Positions 18,420 to 27,814 of a DNA stretch of 64,000 bases are shown in pieces. Position numbers and translations under genes: made by a program. The notes below the pieces were generated by a model. The model made no database searches. It worked only from the letters and a program-made list of their open reading frames with translations, and was not told the origin of the DNA. The stretch spans positions 3,099,001 to 3,163,000 of the forward strand of contig NZ_CP089925.1 of NCBI RefSeq assembly GCF_021284745.1, read 5' to 3'. This DNA comes from Lysobacter sp. KIS68-7 (GTDB lineage: Bacteria > Pseudomonadota > Gammaproteobacteria > Xanthomonadales > Xanthomonadaceae). Numbering within the stretch: position 1 is the first letter of the stretch; each line of letters starts with the position of its first letter.

Positions 18420-18442
18420 GGCGTGAACACCCCCTTCACGCC
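18420..18442. repeat. 8-bp inverted repeat between cnoX and the kinase gene
   Basis: GGCGTGAA (18420-18427) and TTCACGCC (18435-18442) are perfect complements around a seven-base C-rich loop. No T-tract follows, so it is not a typical intrinsic terminator. It could be a Rho-assisted end for cnoX or a protein-binding palindrome ahead of the kinase gene. Confidence 0.4.
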
Positions 18443-18551
18443 CACCGTTGCATGAACGAACCGGCGCCGAGCCTCTTCGCCACCTGGACGTGGCTGGTCG
18501 CCCGTGCGCTCCGCGAAGTATTCTCCGCCCACGGATAAGGGGACCGTACGG

Positions 18552-20543
18552 ATGACCGTGGAGACGTCGCAGCTCGAAGCTGCCAACCACCTGCCGCGTA
18601 TCGCCGGGTACAAGCTCCTGCGCGAGATCGGCCAGGGCGGCATGTCGACGGTCTACCTGGCCGAGCAGGAATCGCTCGGCCGCAAGGTCGCCGTGAAGGT
18701 GATGCTGCCCGAAGCGCTGACCGATGAAGTCAGCCGCCGCCGCTTCGAGAACGAAGCGCGCACCATCGCCCGCCTCGACCATCCGAACATCGTGGGCATC
18801 TACGAAGTCGGCCGCACCCAGTCCGACCTGCCCTTCTACGCGATGCCCTTCCTCGGCCGCGGGCACCTCGGCCAGCGCATCGCACGCCAGCACGGCATCT
18901 CGCACGACCAGTCGCGCATCGTCTCCACGCTGCGCGCATTGCTCGAAGCGCTCGACTACGCGCACATGCGCGGCATCGTGCATCGCGACGTCAAGGCCGA
19001 GAACGTGTTGTTCGACGATGCCGAACGCCCGCAGCTCGCCGACTTCGGCATCGCCTTGCGCAAGGGCATCAACCCGCGCCTGACGATGACGGGCCTGGCC
19101 GTCGGCAGCACCGCGTACATGCCGCCGGAACAGGCGCGCGGCGAAGAAGTCGACAGCCGCGCGGACCTGTACAGCATCGGCGTGCTCGCCTGGGAAATGC
19201 TCACCGGCTCGCTGCCGTACAACGCCGCCGATGCGCTGTCGATGGCGGTGATGCACGCCAAGGATCCGATTCCGCGCCTGCCGGCGGAGCTCATGCACTG
19301 GCAGCGTTTCATCGACAAGGCGCTGGCCAAGTCGCCGGCGACGCGATTCCGCAGCGCGCAGCAGATGCTTGAAGCGCTGGACCGCATCGAACGCGGCGGC
19401 CTGTCCTTCGACACCATCGCCGCGAACAGCGCGATGGCCTGGCGCCGCCTGCGCATCGTGCCCAAGCCGTTGCTGATCGGCGGCGCGCTGTTGTGCGCGG
19501 CCATGATCGGCGTGGCCTCGCAGCACGAGCCGGGCGATGGCATGGACTTCTTCCGCGTGGAGAAGCCGCCGGCGGTGTCGGTGAAGCCGGCGAAACCGGC
19601 GCCGACCGACCCGGTCGTCGATCGCATGCTCGCGCCGCCGCCGGAATCCCCGGCGCAGCAATGGGTGACCGCGGGCGAGAAACAGGTCGCGGCGCGCAAG
19701 ATCACCGCGCCCAAGGGCGACAACGCCTACGACAGCGTGTTGTTCGCCTACAGCGTCGATCCCGCACACGAAGGCCTGCAGCCGCTCGTGGCCTCCGTGG
19801 TCACCGCGCTCAGCGACGAAATGGCCACGCGCCTGCGCAAGGGCGAGGAAGACAAGGCGCGCGATTACCTCGGGCGCGCGACGCAACTGGCCGAACGCAC
19901 CGCGCCGCTCGGCAACGACGCCCTGCGCGACCTGCACGCGAAAGCGGCCGATGCGCTCAAGCGCCGCGTCGCCACCGCCGAGAAGAACAAGAACCGCGAC
20001 GACGCGTTCGCCGCGGCGGCGCTCGTGCCCGAATTCGCCGGCGACCAGGTGCTCGCCGACGCCCTGCGCGCCCGCGCGGAAAAGATCGTCGACACGCGCC
20101 AGGACGTGGCCGACATGGTCGCGGCCGCCGCGCCGGCCGCGCCCGTGCTGCGCCCGCTCACGCGCGCCGAATACGCGCGCTTCGCCGCGGCGACCGGCCG
20201 CGAGTCCGCGCTCTGCCGCGAAAAGCTCTCGCTGCTGCGCCTGATGAAGCCGCGCGATTGGAAGGAGCCCGGCTTCGAACAATCCGACACGCAAGGCGTG
20301 GTGTGCATCTCCTATGAAGATGCGCAGGCGTATGCGCACTGGGCGAGCCGCAACGGCCAGCACGTGCGACTGCCGACGAGCGCGGAACTGGGCGCCGCCC
20401 CGGCTGCGAGCGGCGGCCGCAGCACCGCCACCTGGTTGCGCGACGGCTCCATCGCCGGCACGGGTTGGCGCGGTCCGCACCCGCGCACGGTCGAACCCTC
20501 GCGCGGTTACGACGACGTCGGCGTGCGCCTCGTGCACGAGTGA
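18552..20543 (+). CDS. membrane Ser/Thr protein kinase with C-terminal FGE-like domain
   Basis: A 663-residue Hanks-type kinase. The cytosolic kinase domain (about 18-285) has all core motifs: glycine loop GQGGMSTVY, catalytic lysine in KVAVKVML, HRDVKAENVLF, DFGIAL and MPPEQARG. One membrane helix follows (about 305-322, LLIGGALLCAAMIGVA), then a 200-residue helical, alanine-rich region. A C-terminal segment (about 535-663) resembles the formylglycine-generating-enzyme/SUMF1 fold: CISYEDAQAYAHWASRNG, VRLPTSAEL and the terminal GVRLVHE. That fold often serves as a binding module in such kinases. The ATG at 18552 has AAGGGGA upstream; a GTG at 18504 is less likely. Confidence 0.88.
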   Translation: MTVETSQLEAANHLPRIAGYKLLREIGQGGMSTVYLAEQESLGRKVAVKVMLPEALTDEVSRRRFENEARTIARLDHPNIVGIYEVGRTQSDLPFYAMPFLGRGHLGQRIARQHGISHDQSRIVSTLRALLEALDYAHMRGIVHRDVKAENVLFDDAERPQLADFGIALRKGINPRLTMTGLAVGSTAYMPPEQARGEEVDSRADLYSIGVLAWEMLTGSLPYNAADALSMAVMHAKDPIPRLPAELMHWQRFIDKALAKSPATRFRSAQQMLEALDRIERGGLSFDTIAANSAMAWRRLRIVPKPLLIGGALLCAAMIGVASQHEPGDGMDFFRVEKPPAVSVKPAKPAPTDPVVDRMLAPPPESPAQQWVTAGEKQVAARKITAPKGDNAYDSVLFAYSVDPAHEGLQPLVASVVTALSDEMATRLRKGEEDKARDYLGRATQLAERTAPLGNDALRDLHAKAADALKRRVATAEKNKNRDDAFAAAALVPEFAGDQVLADALRARAEKIVDTRQDVADMVAAAAPAAPVLRPLTRAEYARFAAATGRESALCREKLSLLRLMKPRDWKEPGFEQSDTQGVVCISYEDAQAYAHWASRNGQHVRLPTSAELGAAPAASGGRSTATWLRDGSIAGTGWRGPHPRTVEPSRGYDDVGVRLVHE

Positions 20544-20559
20544 CCCCCATAATGGGCGC

Positions 20560-21216
20560 ATGCGCAAACCCCCAAGCCTGAAGCGGCTCTTCCTCACGGG
20601 CCTGCTGACCCTGCTGCCGATCTGGCTGACCTGGGTCGTCGTCAAATTCGTTTTCGTCCTGCTCTCCGGCATCAGCCGCCCGTTGATGGATCCGGCGCTC
20701 GCGGCGCTCGCCTCGGGGAATCCCGCGGCCTTCGGCTGGCTCGCCGAACCCTGGGTGCAGACCGCGCTCGCGCTGGTGGCCACGCTCGGCGTGATCCTGC
20801 TCTCCGGCCTGATGGCGCGCGTGGTGATCGGGCAGACGCTGCTGCGCTGGTTCGAAAGCTTCGTGCAGCGCATCCCGCTGGCCAACACGATCTACGGCAG
20901 CGCGCGCCAGTTGCTCGACATCCTGCAGACCAAGCCCGACGGCACGCAGCGCGTGGTGCTCATCGACTTCCCGAATCCGGAAATGAAGTCGGTCGGTTTC
21001 GTCACCAAGATGCTGCGCGACGAACGCACCGGGCAGGAGCTCGCCGCGGTGTACGTGCCGACCACGCCGAACCCGACGTCCGGTTACCTGGAGATCGTGC
21101 CGGTGGACAAGATCACGCCGACCGATTGGACCGTGGACCAGGCGATGAGCTTCATCATTTCCGGCGGCGCGGTGTCGCCCGAAACGATTCCGTTCGCTCC
21201 ACCGCCGCGCGCATGA
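20560..21216 (+). CDS. DUF502 family membrane protein
   Basis: A 218-residue DUF502 protein. Two hydrophobic segments (about 9-35 LFLTGLLTLLPIWLTWVVV and 66-90) precede a conserved soluble part with PLANTIYGSARQLLDI, VVLIDFPNPEMKSVGF and VPTTPNPTSGYLEIVP, the family hallmarks. Function is unknown; homologues are widespread in proteobacteria and plants. The gene begins 16 bases after the kinase stop, and its own stop overlaps the next ATG as ATGA, so kinase, DUF502 and transporter may share a transcript. Confidence 0.87.
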   Translation: MRKPPSLKRLFLTGLLTLLPIWLTWVVVKFVFVLLSGISRPLMDPALAALASGNPAAFGWLAEPWVQTALALVATLGVILLSGLMARVVIGQTLLRWFESFVQRIPLANTIYGSARQLLDILQTKPDGTQRVVLIDFPNPEMKSVGFVTKMLRDERTGQELAAVYVPTTPNPTSGYLEIVPVDKITPTDWTVDQAMSFIISGGAVSPETIPFAPPPRA

Positions 21217-22049
21217 GTACGGTGGCCGAAGCAGACGGCGCCCAGGTCGCCGTCCTCCAAGCCGAAGCCGCCTACGCGCGCACCCATCCCCTCGCCGACC
21301 GCGCCACGCGGCTATTCATCGCGCTGGCCGCGTTCTTTTGCGTCAACGCGGTGCTTGCCGAATTCATCGGCGTCAAGATCTTCGCGCTCGAGGACACGCT
21401 GGGCATCACGCCCTTCGAGTGGAACCTGTTCGGACAAAAGGGTTCGCTGAGTTTCACCGCGGGCACCCTGCTGTGGCCGATGGTCTTCATCTTCACCGAC
21501 GTCATCAACGAATTCTTCGGGCGCCGCGGCGTGCGCATGATTTCGTGGATCGCGGTGGTGCTGATCGTGTACGGCTTCGCCTTCGCGTTCGCGGCGATCT
21601 CGCTTGCGCCCGCGAGCTGGTGGGTCGGCGCGGCGACGACGCAGGGCGTGCCGGATTACCAGAAAGCGTTCGCGGCCGTCTTCGGGCAAGGCCTTTGGAC
21701 GATCGGCGGCTCGGTCACGGCCTTCATGGTCGGGCAGCTGATCGACGTGTCGGTATTCCACCGCATCCGCCAATACACCGGCGATCGCCACGTGTGGTTG
21801 CGCGCCACCGGTTCCACCGCCGTGTCGCAGCTCGTCGACAGCTTCGTCGTGCTCTACATCGCCTTCGTCATCGGCCCGCAGCACTGGTCGATCCCGCTGT
21901 TCCTGGCCGTGAGCACGGTGAACTACGCCTACAAGATGCTCGCGGCGATCGTGCTGATCCCGCTGATCTATGCGTTGCGGCGCGCGATCATCGCCTACCT
22001 GGGCGAAGCGCGGGCGCGCGAACTGCACGAGGCGGCCGCCGCCGCATGA
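21213..22049 (+). CDS. queuosine precursor transporter (YhhQ/VUT family)
   Basis: A 278-residue, six-helix membrane protein of the YhhQ family, which imports the queuosine precursors preQ0/preQ1. Family features include NAVLAEFIGVKIF, FIFTDVINEFFGRRGVR, the GSVTAFMVGQLIDVSVFHRIR segment and VSQLVDSFVVLYIAF. It is translationally coupled to the DUF502 gene. The same window encodes Tgt and QueA at 43.5-45.7 kb, so imported preQ1 could be inserted and finished into queuosine. About 35 N-terminal residues before the first helix are unconserved. Confidence 0.85.
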   Translation: MSTVAEADGAQVAVLQAEAAYARTHPLADRATRLFIALAAFFCVNAVLAEFIGVKIFALEDTLGITPFEWNLFGQKGSLSFTAGTLLWPMVFIFTDVINEFFGRRGVRMISWIAVVLIVYGFAFAFAAISLAPASWWVGAATTQGVPDYQKAFAAVFGQGLWTIGGSVTAFMVGQLIDVSVFHRIRQYTGDRHVWLRATGSTAVSQLVDSFVVLYIAFVIGPQHWSIPLFLAVSTVNYAYKMLAAIVLIPLIYALRRAIIAYLGEARARELHEAAAAA

Positions 22050-22052
22050 GCC

Positions 22053-23426
22053 TCACGCGTCGATGAAGCGCCCCGGCCGCGCGAGGAACACCTCGCGGCC
22101 GTCACGTTCGTGGATCTCGCCGGCCAGCGCCTCGCGTGCGCGGTCTTCGCCGTGGACGAGCGCCAACGGCGGCGCACCTTCGAACTGTCCGTACCACGCG
22201 AGCAACCCGCTCTGGTCGGCGTGCGCCGACAATCCACCGACGGTGTGGCGCTGCGCGTTGACCCGGTAATCCTGGCCGTGGATGCGCACCCACTGCGCGC
22301 CATCGACCAGGCGCCGCCCCAGCGTGCCCTGTGCCTGGTAACCCGGGAACACGACGTGCGCATTGCGTCGCCCGAGGTTGTGCTTGAGGTGGTGGACGAT
22401 GCGCCCACCGTTCGCCATGCCGCTGCCGGCGATGATGATCGCGCCGCCTTCGATGCGGTTGATCGCCATCGAATCGTCGATCGATTGGCTGATGTGCAGG
22501 TTCGGCAGCTTGAACGGCAGCGGTTGGTGCTGCCACACCGCGCGCGCCTGTTCGTCGAACAGTTCGACGTGCCGTTCGTACACGCCGATGACCTTCGCCG
22601 CCATCGGGCTGTCGAGGAAGATCTGCCAGCGCGCCAGCTTCCACGCATCGAAGTATTGCGCGAACCAGTAAAGCAATTCCTGCGAGCGCCCGACGGCAAA
22701 GGCCGGGATCAGCACGTTGCCGTGCTCGGCCAGCGCGCGCTCGAAAACTTCGCCCAGTTCGCGCACCGTGTCCATGCGTTCGCGATGTTTGCGATCGCCG
22801 TAGGTGGATTCCATCAGCACCAGGTCGGCCTGCGCGATCGGCGTGGGGTCGCGCAGGATCGGCGTGCCCTTCGGGCCGAGGTCGCCGGAGAACACGAGCT
22901 TCTTCCCGTCGGCCCAGAGCTCCACGATGCTCGAACCGAGGATGTGGCCCGCATCGCGGAAGGCGATGTCGACGCCCGGCGCGATCGTCGTGCGCGTGTC
23001 GTAGGGCAGCGGGCGCACCTGGGCCATCGCGTCGGTCACGTCCTCGCGCAGGTACAGGGGCGCGATTTCGGGAATGCCGGGGCGGCGTCGGCGGTTTGCG
23101 CGTTCGGCGTCGTTCTCGGCGAGCGAGGCGGCGTCGAGCAGCATGATCGGCATCAGGTCGGCGGTGGCCGCCTGCGCGAAGATCGGGCCCTTGAATCCGC
23201 GCTTGACCAGCAACGGGATGCGCCCGACGTGGTCGATGTGCGCATGGCTGACGACGAGCGCGTCGATCGACGCGGCATCGAAATTGAACGGTTCAGCGTT
23301 GCGCGCTTCCTGCTCCGGGCTGCCCTGGAGCATTCCGCAATCCAGCAGGATGCGTCGGCCCGCGGCCTCGACCAGGTGCAGCGAACCGGTGACCTCCCCG
23401 GCCGCGCCATGGAAATGGATGCGCAT
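22053..23426 (-). CDS. beta-CASP metallo-beta-lactamase-fold ribonuclease
   Basis: A 457-residue metal-dependent RNA-processing enzyme (COG1236 type). The MBL signature HAHIDHVGRIP is near residue 67. Later MBL motifs DAGHILGSS and FSGDLGPKG are present. The beta-CASP part has ESTYGDRKH and the GSGMANGGRIVHH loop, and the last metal histidine is in GGLSAHADQSGL. The C-terminal RMMBL region is complete. Bacterial members act as 5' exo- or endonucleases on RNA. It is convergent with the transporter gene, three bases apart. The frame stays open far upstream, but MRIHFHGAAGEVTGS is the family start. Confidence 0.9.
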   Translation of the reverse strand: MRIHFHGAAGEVTGSLHLVEAAGRRILLDCGMLQGSPEQEARNAEPFNFDAASIDALVVSHAHIDHVGRIPLLVKRGFKGPIFAQAATADLMPIMLLDAASLAENDAERANRRRRPGIPEIAPLYLREDVTDAMAQVRPLPYDTRTTIAPGVDIAFRDAGHILGSSIVELWADGKKLVFSGDLGPKGTPILRDPTPIAQADLVLMESTYGDRKHRERMDTVRELGEVFERALAEHGNVLIPAFAVGRSQELLYWFAQYFDAWKLARWQIFLDSPMAAKVIGVYERHVELFDEQARAVWQHQPLPFKLPNLHISQSIDDSMAINRIEGGAIIIAGSGMANGGRIVHHLKHNLGRRNAHVVFPGYQAQGTLGRRLVDGAQWVRIHGQDYRVNAQRHTVGGLSAHADQSGLLAWYGQFEGAPPLALVHGEDRAREALAGEIHERDGREVFLARPGRFIDA

Positions 23427-23573
23427 GGCGCCGGACCTTAACACGCGCCCCCCAACAACCCTCCCCTCCCGCCATGACCTTCGACACCCCACCGGACCAG
23501 CCTCGGCCGGTACAGTCGCCTGTCGCCCCGCCAGGGGTGCATCCCTCGTTCGCCTTTCCCAACGGAGCCACCC

Positions 23574-25676
23574 GTGCCTCGCAATCCCAAGGCTTTGCTG
23601 CTGTCCCTGTCCATCGTCGCCGCGCTCGCGGCGTGCAACCGCGAGGCCGCCGCGCCTGCCGCGGACACCGCCGCCCCGAAGGCCGACGCCACCCCGAAGC
23701 TGACGCTCGATGAAAGCAAGCTGCCGGGCGTGAACACCTTCCAGGTCGGCGACCTCGACGCCACCAAGAACGTCTGCGCGGACTTCAACGGCTACGTCAA
23801 CGGCAAGTGGCTCGCCGCCAACGCCATCCCGAACGACCGCACCTCGTGGGGTTCGATGGAAGTGCTCGACGAGCGCTCCAACGCCGTGCAGCGCCAGATC
23901 GCCGAACAGGCCGCGGCCGATGCCAAGGCCACGGGCGTGGAAAAGATCGTCGGCGATATGTGGGCCACCGGCATGGACGAGGCGAAGATCGAAGCGCAGG
24001 GCATCAAGCCGATCGAAGGCCGCCTGGCCGACGTCGACAAGCTGACCGACGCGAACTCGATCGCCGCCTACCTGCGCGATTCCGCCGCGAAGGGCGAAGG
24101 CTACCTGTTCGACTTCGGCCCGGAAGCCGACTTCAAGAATTCCGACATGAACATGGCCTACGCCACCCAGGGCGGCCTGGGTCTGCCGGACACCGAGTAC
24201 TACTTCTCGCCGGACAAGAAGAAGAACCTCGCCGATTACGAGGCGCACATCGCGCGCACGCTCGAACTCTCCGGCACGCCCGCCGCCGATGCGGCGAAGC
24301 AGGCCAAGGACGTGATCGCGTTCGAAACGCGCCTGGCGAAGGTGTCCAAGTCGCGCGAACAGCTGCAGCGCGACGTCGCGCTGTACTACAACCCCGTCGC
24401 CCTGGCCGATGCCGACAAGGTGACGCCGGGCTTCTCGTGGGAAGACTACTTCAAGGCGCAGGGTGTCGAACTGCCGAAGACCTTCTCCATGCCGATGACC
24501 GAATTCCACGCCGAGTGGAACAAGATGCGCAGCGACGTGCCGGTGGACCAGTGGAAGAGCTACCTGCGCTTCCACATCATCGACGAGGCCTCGCCGTACC
24601 TGAGCGACAAGTTCGTGCAGGAGAACTTCAAGTTCTACGGCCAGGACATGCGCGGCCAGAAGGAACTCAAGCCGCGCTGGAAGCGCGTGCTGGGTTCGGT
24701 GAACGACGGCGCGGGCGAAGCGCTCGGTCAGATGTACGTGCAGGTCGCCTTCCCGCCTGAATCCAAGGCGCGCATGGAGAAGCTCGTGCAGAACCTGCGC
24801 GAAGCGCTCAAGGCCCGCATCGAGAACCTGGCGTGGATGAGCCCGGACACCAAGAAGAAGGCGCTGGAGAAGTGGGCCGCGTTCACGCCGAAGATCGGCT
24901 ATCCGGAAAAGTGGCGCTCGTGGGAAGGCCTGGACACCTCGCGCGACAGCTACTTCGGCAACGTGCTGGCCGCGAACGAATTCAACTACAAGTTCGCGAT
25001 GTCGAAGATCGGCAAGCCGGTCGACAAGACCGAATGGGGCATGACGCCGCAGACGATCAACGCCTACTACAACCCCTTCCGCAACGAGATCGTCTTCCCG
25101 GCCGCGATCCTGCAGCCGCCGTTCTTCGACGCGAAGGCGGACGACGCCAACAACTACGGCGGCATCGGCGCGGTGATCGGCCACGAAATGATCCATGGCT
25201 ACGACGACCAGGGCAGCCGCTTCGGGCCGACCGGCAACATGGAAAACTGGTGGACCGACGCCGACGCGAAGGGCTTCGAGAAGCTCACCGGCATGATCGT
25301 GGACCAGTTCAACGCCTACGAGGCGCTGCCGGGCAAGCACGTCAACGGCAAGCTCACGCTGGGCGAGAACATCGCCGACCTCGGCGGCCTCAACGTCGCC
25401 CACTCGGCGATGCTCAAGGCCACCGAAGGCACGCCGGATCCGAAGACCGACGGCCTCACGCGCGACCAGCGCTTCTTCCTGAACTTCGGCACCGTGTGGC
25501 GCCGTGCGTTCACCGAGAAGGAACTGGAGCGCCGCGTCGCCACCGACGAGCACGCACCCGCCAACTTCCGCGCGATCGCCGCGCCGTCGAACATGCCGGA
25601 GTTCGCCGCTGCGTTCTCCTGCAAGCCGACCGACCCGATGGTCCGCGGCGACGGCAAGCGCATCGTCATCTGGTAA
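23574..25676 (+). CDS. M13-family zinc metallopeptidase, lipoprotein
   Basis: A 700-residue neprilysin/PepO-type peptidase with a lipoprotein signal ending LAAC, so it is probably anchored in the envelope facing the periplasm. All catalytic parts are intact: substrate-binding NAYYNPFRNEIVFPA, zinc motif GHEMIHGYDDQG (His537, Glu538, His541), third ligand Glu598 and Asp602 in GENIADLGG, and the C-terminal CKPTD...IVIW. The start is GTG at 23574 with GGAG at 23564. A clear terminator follows, and a diverged M13 paralogue lies directly downstream. Confidence 0.94.
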   Translation: MPRNPKALLLSLSIVAALAACNREAAAPAADTAAPKADATPKLTLDESKLPGVNTFQVGDLDATKNVCADFNGYVNGKWLAANAIPNDRTSWGSMEVLDERSNAVQRQIAEQAAADAKATGVEKIVGDMWATGMDEAKIEAQGIKPIEGRLADVDKLTDANSIAAYLRDSAAKGEGYLFDFGPEADFKNSDMNMAYATQGGLGLPDTEYYFSPDKKKNLADYEAHIARTLELSGTPAADAAKQAKDVIAFETRLAKVSKSREQLQRDVALYYNPVALADADKVTPGFSWEDYFKAQGVELPKTFSMPMTEFHAEWNKMRSDVPVDQWKSYLRFHIIDEASPYLSDKFVQENFKFYGQDMRGQKELKPRWKRVLGSVNDGAGEALGQMYVQVAFPPESKARMEKLVQNLREALKARIENLAWMSPDTKKKALEKWAAFTPKIGYPEKWRSWEGLDTSRDSYFGNVLAANEFNYKFAMSKIGKPVDKTEWGMTPQTINAYYNPFRNEIVFPAAILQPPFFDAKADDANNYGGIGAVIGHEMIHGYDDQGSRFGPTGNMENWWTDADAKGFEKLTGMIVDQFNAYEALPGKHVNGKLTLGENIADLGGLNVAHSAMLKATEGTPDPKTDGLTRDQRFFLNFGTVWRRAFTEKELERRVATDEHAPANFRAIAAPSNMPEFAAAFSCKPTDPMVRGDGKRIVIW

Positions 25677-25699
25677 GCCACCGCGTCTGCGGGAAAGAG

Positions 25700-25727
25700 A
25701 GGCCCGGGAGACCGGGCCTTTCTTTTT
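25700..25727 (+). terminator. intrinsic terminator after the M13 peptidase
   Basis: AGGCCCGG (25700-25707) pairs with CCGGGCCT (25712-25719) around a GAGA tetraloop, followed by a T-rich run TTCTTTTT. It separates the two M13 genes into distinct transcripts. Confidence 0.9.
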
Positions 25728-25809
25728 GTGACGCCGCCACGGCTTCATTCATCCAGCGGCATTGCGACCCCTTGTTACACTCGCCCGGACTATCCCATCG
25801 GGTCCTGAG

Positions 25810-27813
25810 ATGACGCAGAAGCTCGCTCCCCTCGCCCTCGCGCTCGGCCTGGCCTTGCTCGCCGGCGCAGCCTCCCACGACGCGCTCGCCGCCAAGAAGA
25901 AGAAAGCCGCGAAGCCGAAGGAACCGGCCGCGGCCACCGCCTGCACCGATTTCTATTCCGTCGCCAACGCCGACTGGCTGAAGGCGAACCCGGCGCCGGC
26001 CACGGGCACGACGTCCGCGATGGCACAACTCACCGAGCGCAGCCTGCAGCAGCAGCGCGACCTGCTCGAAGCCGCGAAGACCGCGCCGCAGGGCAACGTG
26101 CAGAAATTGCTCGGCGACTTCTGGGCCAGCGGCCTGGATGAAGCGGCGGTGGAACGCGATGGCGCCAATCCCGTTGCGCCGCTGCTCTCGCGCATCGACG
26201 GCATCAAGCGCGCGAAGGACATCCCGCCGGCGATCGCCGCGCTGCACCAGGTCGGCATCCCGGTCGCGTTCAACTTCGGCGCGGACATCGACCTTGCGGA
26301 CCTGTCGCGCCACATCGGTTACTTCAGCCAGGGCGGGCTCGGCATGCCCGACCCCGCGTTCTACACGCGCAGCGACGCCGACACGCGCGCGGTGATGCAG
26401 CGCTACGAGGATTACGTCAAAAAGATCCTCGTGCTCTCCGGCACGCCGGCCGATCGCGCGGCCGCCGACGCCAAGCTCGTGATCGATTTGGAAACGCGCA
26501 TCGCGCAGGCGAGCAAGCCGCTGGTGTCGCTGCGCGACTACCAGGCGAACTACGCGCCGGTGGCCACCAAGGACATCGCCAAGACCTACAAGCGCCTGCA
26601 GCTCGGCGACTTCCTGAAGGCGCAGGGCGTCACCGACGACAAGGTGTCGATCGCCAATCCGCAATTGTTCGCGCAACTCGATGCAATGGCCGGCAGCCTG
26701 CCGCCCGCGCAGTGGCAGGCTTACCTGCGCTTCCAGGTCGGCAACGCGATGGCGCCCTACCTGTCCAAGCCCTGGCGCGATGCCGAGTTCGAATTTCGCG
26801 GCCGCGTGCTGCGCGGCCAGGCGACGCCGCCGGAACGTTGGCGCGAGGTGCTGGATGCCATCAACACCGCGGCCGGCCCGATGGTCGGCCACGAGTACGC
26901 GGCGCGTTACGTGCCCGCCGCCACCAAGCAGCGCGCCGAACAGATCGCCACCGACGTGCGCGGTGCGCTCGCCCGCGCCGTCGATCGCAGCCCGTGGCTC
27001 GGTGCGACGGCCAAGGCCGAAGCGAAGGCCAAGGTGGACAAGCTCAAGATCGAAATCGGCACGCCGCACCGCGACCTGGATTACAGCGTGCAACCGATGG
27101 GCCGCGGCAGCTTCGGCGGCAACATGCTGATCGCCTCGACGTGGCGCCATCGCGAGGAAATGAAGCGCATCGGTCGCGGCAACGCGGATCGTCGCTGGGA
27201 CGTGCTGCCGCAGCAGCCGACGCTCGCCTACGACATCGCGCAGAACCGCCTGGTCGTCACCGCCGCGATGCTGCAGGCACCGGTGCTCGACATGGGCGCG
27301 GATGCCGCTTCGCAGTACGGGAGCTTCGGCGCGCTCGTGGGCCGCGAGCTCGGGCACGCGGTCGACAACAAGGGTCGTTACGTCGATGCCAGCGAGAAGG
27401 TCCGCGACTGGTGGACACCGACTGAACTCGCCGCGTGGGATGCGCTCGGCCAGCGCATCGTCACGCAGTACGGCGCCTTCGAAGATCCCGCGCTCAAGGG
27501 CGTGAAGATCAATGCCACGCAGACGCGCGATGCGAACATGGCCGACCTGTCGGGCGTCGAACTCGCGTGGGACGCGTGGCGCAACGCGAATGCCGCGTCC
27601 GACGCCAAGCCGTTCTTCGACGGTTGGGCGAAGGTGTGGGCGCAGAACGCCAGCATGCAGGGCGCCACCGAACGCGCGGCCACCACGGTGCATGCGCCAG
27701 GCAAGTGGCGCACCAACGGCCCGCTGATGAACCAGCCCGGGTTCGCCGAGACGAACACGTGCAAGGCGGGGAATCCGATGGTGGCGTCGGACCCCGTGCA
27801 GATCTGGAAGTAA
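25810..27813 (+). CDS. M13-family protein lacking zinc ligands (predicted pseudopeptidase)
   Basis: A 667-residue exported paralogue of the preceding M13 peptidase, with a cleavable signal (ALGLALLAGAASHDALA) and a lysine-rich start to the mature part. The fold seems complete, including the C-terminal CKAGNP...VQIW, but the active site is altered. The HExxH motif reads RELGH (Arg512, Glu513, His516), and the third zinc ligand Glu is Ala575 in RDANMADLSG. The substrate motif NAYY is replaced by TLAYD. Two of three zinc ligands are therefore gone and hydrolysis is unlikely. The frame is intact, which argues for a retained non-catalytic role. The ATG at 25810 is preferred to a start at 25762. 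Confidence 0.85.
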   Translation: MTQKLAPLALALGLALLAGAASHDALAAKKKKAAKPKEPAAATACTDFYSVANADWLKANPAPATGTTSAMAQLTERSLQQQRDLLEAAKTAPQGNVQKLLGDFWASGLDEAAVERDGANPVAPLLSRIDGIKRAKDIPPAIAALHQVGIPVAFNFGADIDLADLSRHIGYFSQGGLGMPDPAFYTRSDADTRAVMQRYEDYVKKILVLSGTPADRAAADAKLVIDLETRIAQASKPLVSLRDYQANYAPVATKDIAKTYKRLQLGDFLKAQGVTDDKVSIANPQLFAQLDAMAGSLPPAQWQAYLRFQVGNAMAPYLSKPWRDAEFEFRGRVLRGQATPPERWREVLDAINTAAGPMVGHEYAARYVPAATKQRAEQIATDVRGALARAVDRSPWLGATAKAEAKAKVDKLKIEIGTPHRDLDYSVQPMGRGSFGGNMLIASTWRHREEMKRIGRGNADRRWDVLPQQPTLAYDIAQNRLVVTAAMLQAPVLDMGADAASQYGSFGALVGRELGHAVDNKGRYVDASEKVRDWWTPTELAAWDALGQRIVTQYGAFEDPALKGVKINATQTRDANMADLSGVELAWDAWRNANAASDAKPFFDGWAKVWAQNASMQGATERAATTVHAPGKWRTNGPLMNQPGFAETNTCKAGNPMVASDPVQIWK

Positions 27814-27814
27814 C

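Noticed and set aside
20160..20543. FGE-like end of the kinase as the maturase for the sulfatases
   Set aside because: It is the extracytoplasmic part of a kinase, 40 kb away, and lacks a visible cysteine pair for cofactor binding.
17445..20888. Long minus-strand frame of about 1,150 codons
   Set aside because: Antisense to cnoX and the kinase gene, both of which have clear domains; no coherent protein.
23427..25748. Upstream extension of the beta-CASP nuclease frame to 1,231 codons
   Set aside because: The extension runs opposite to the intact M13 gene and lacks domain features; the family start is at 23426.
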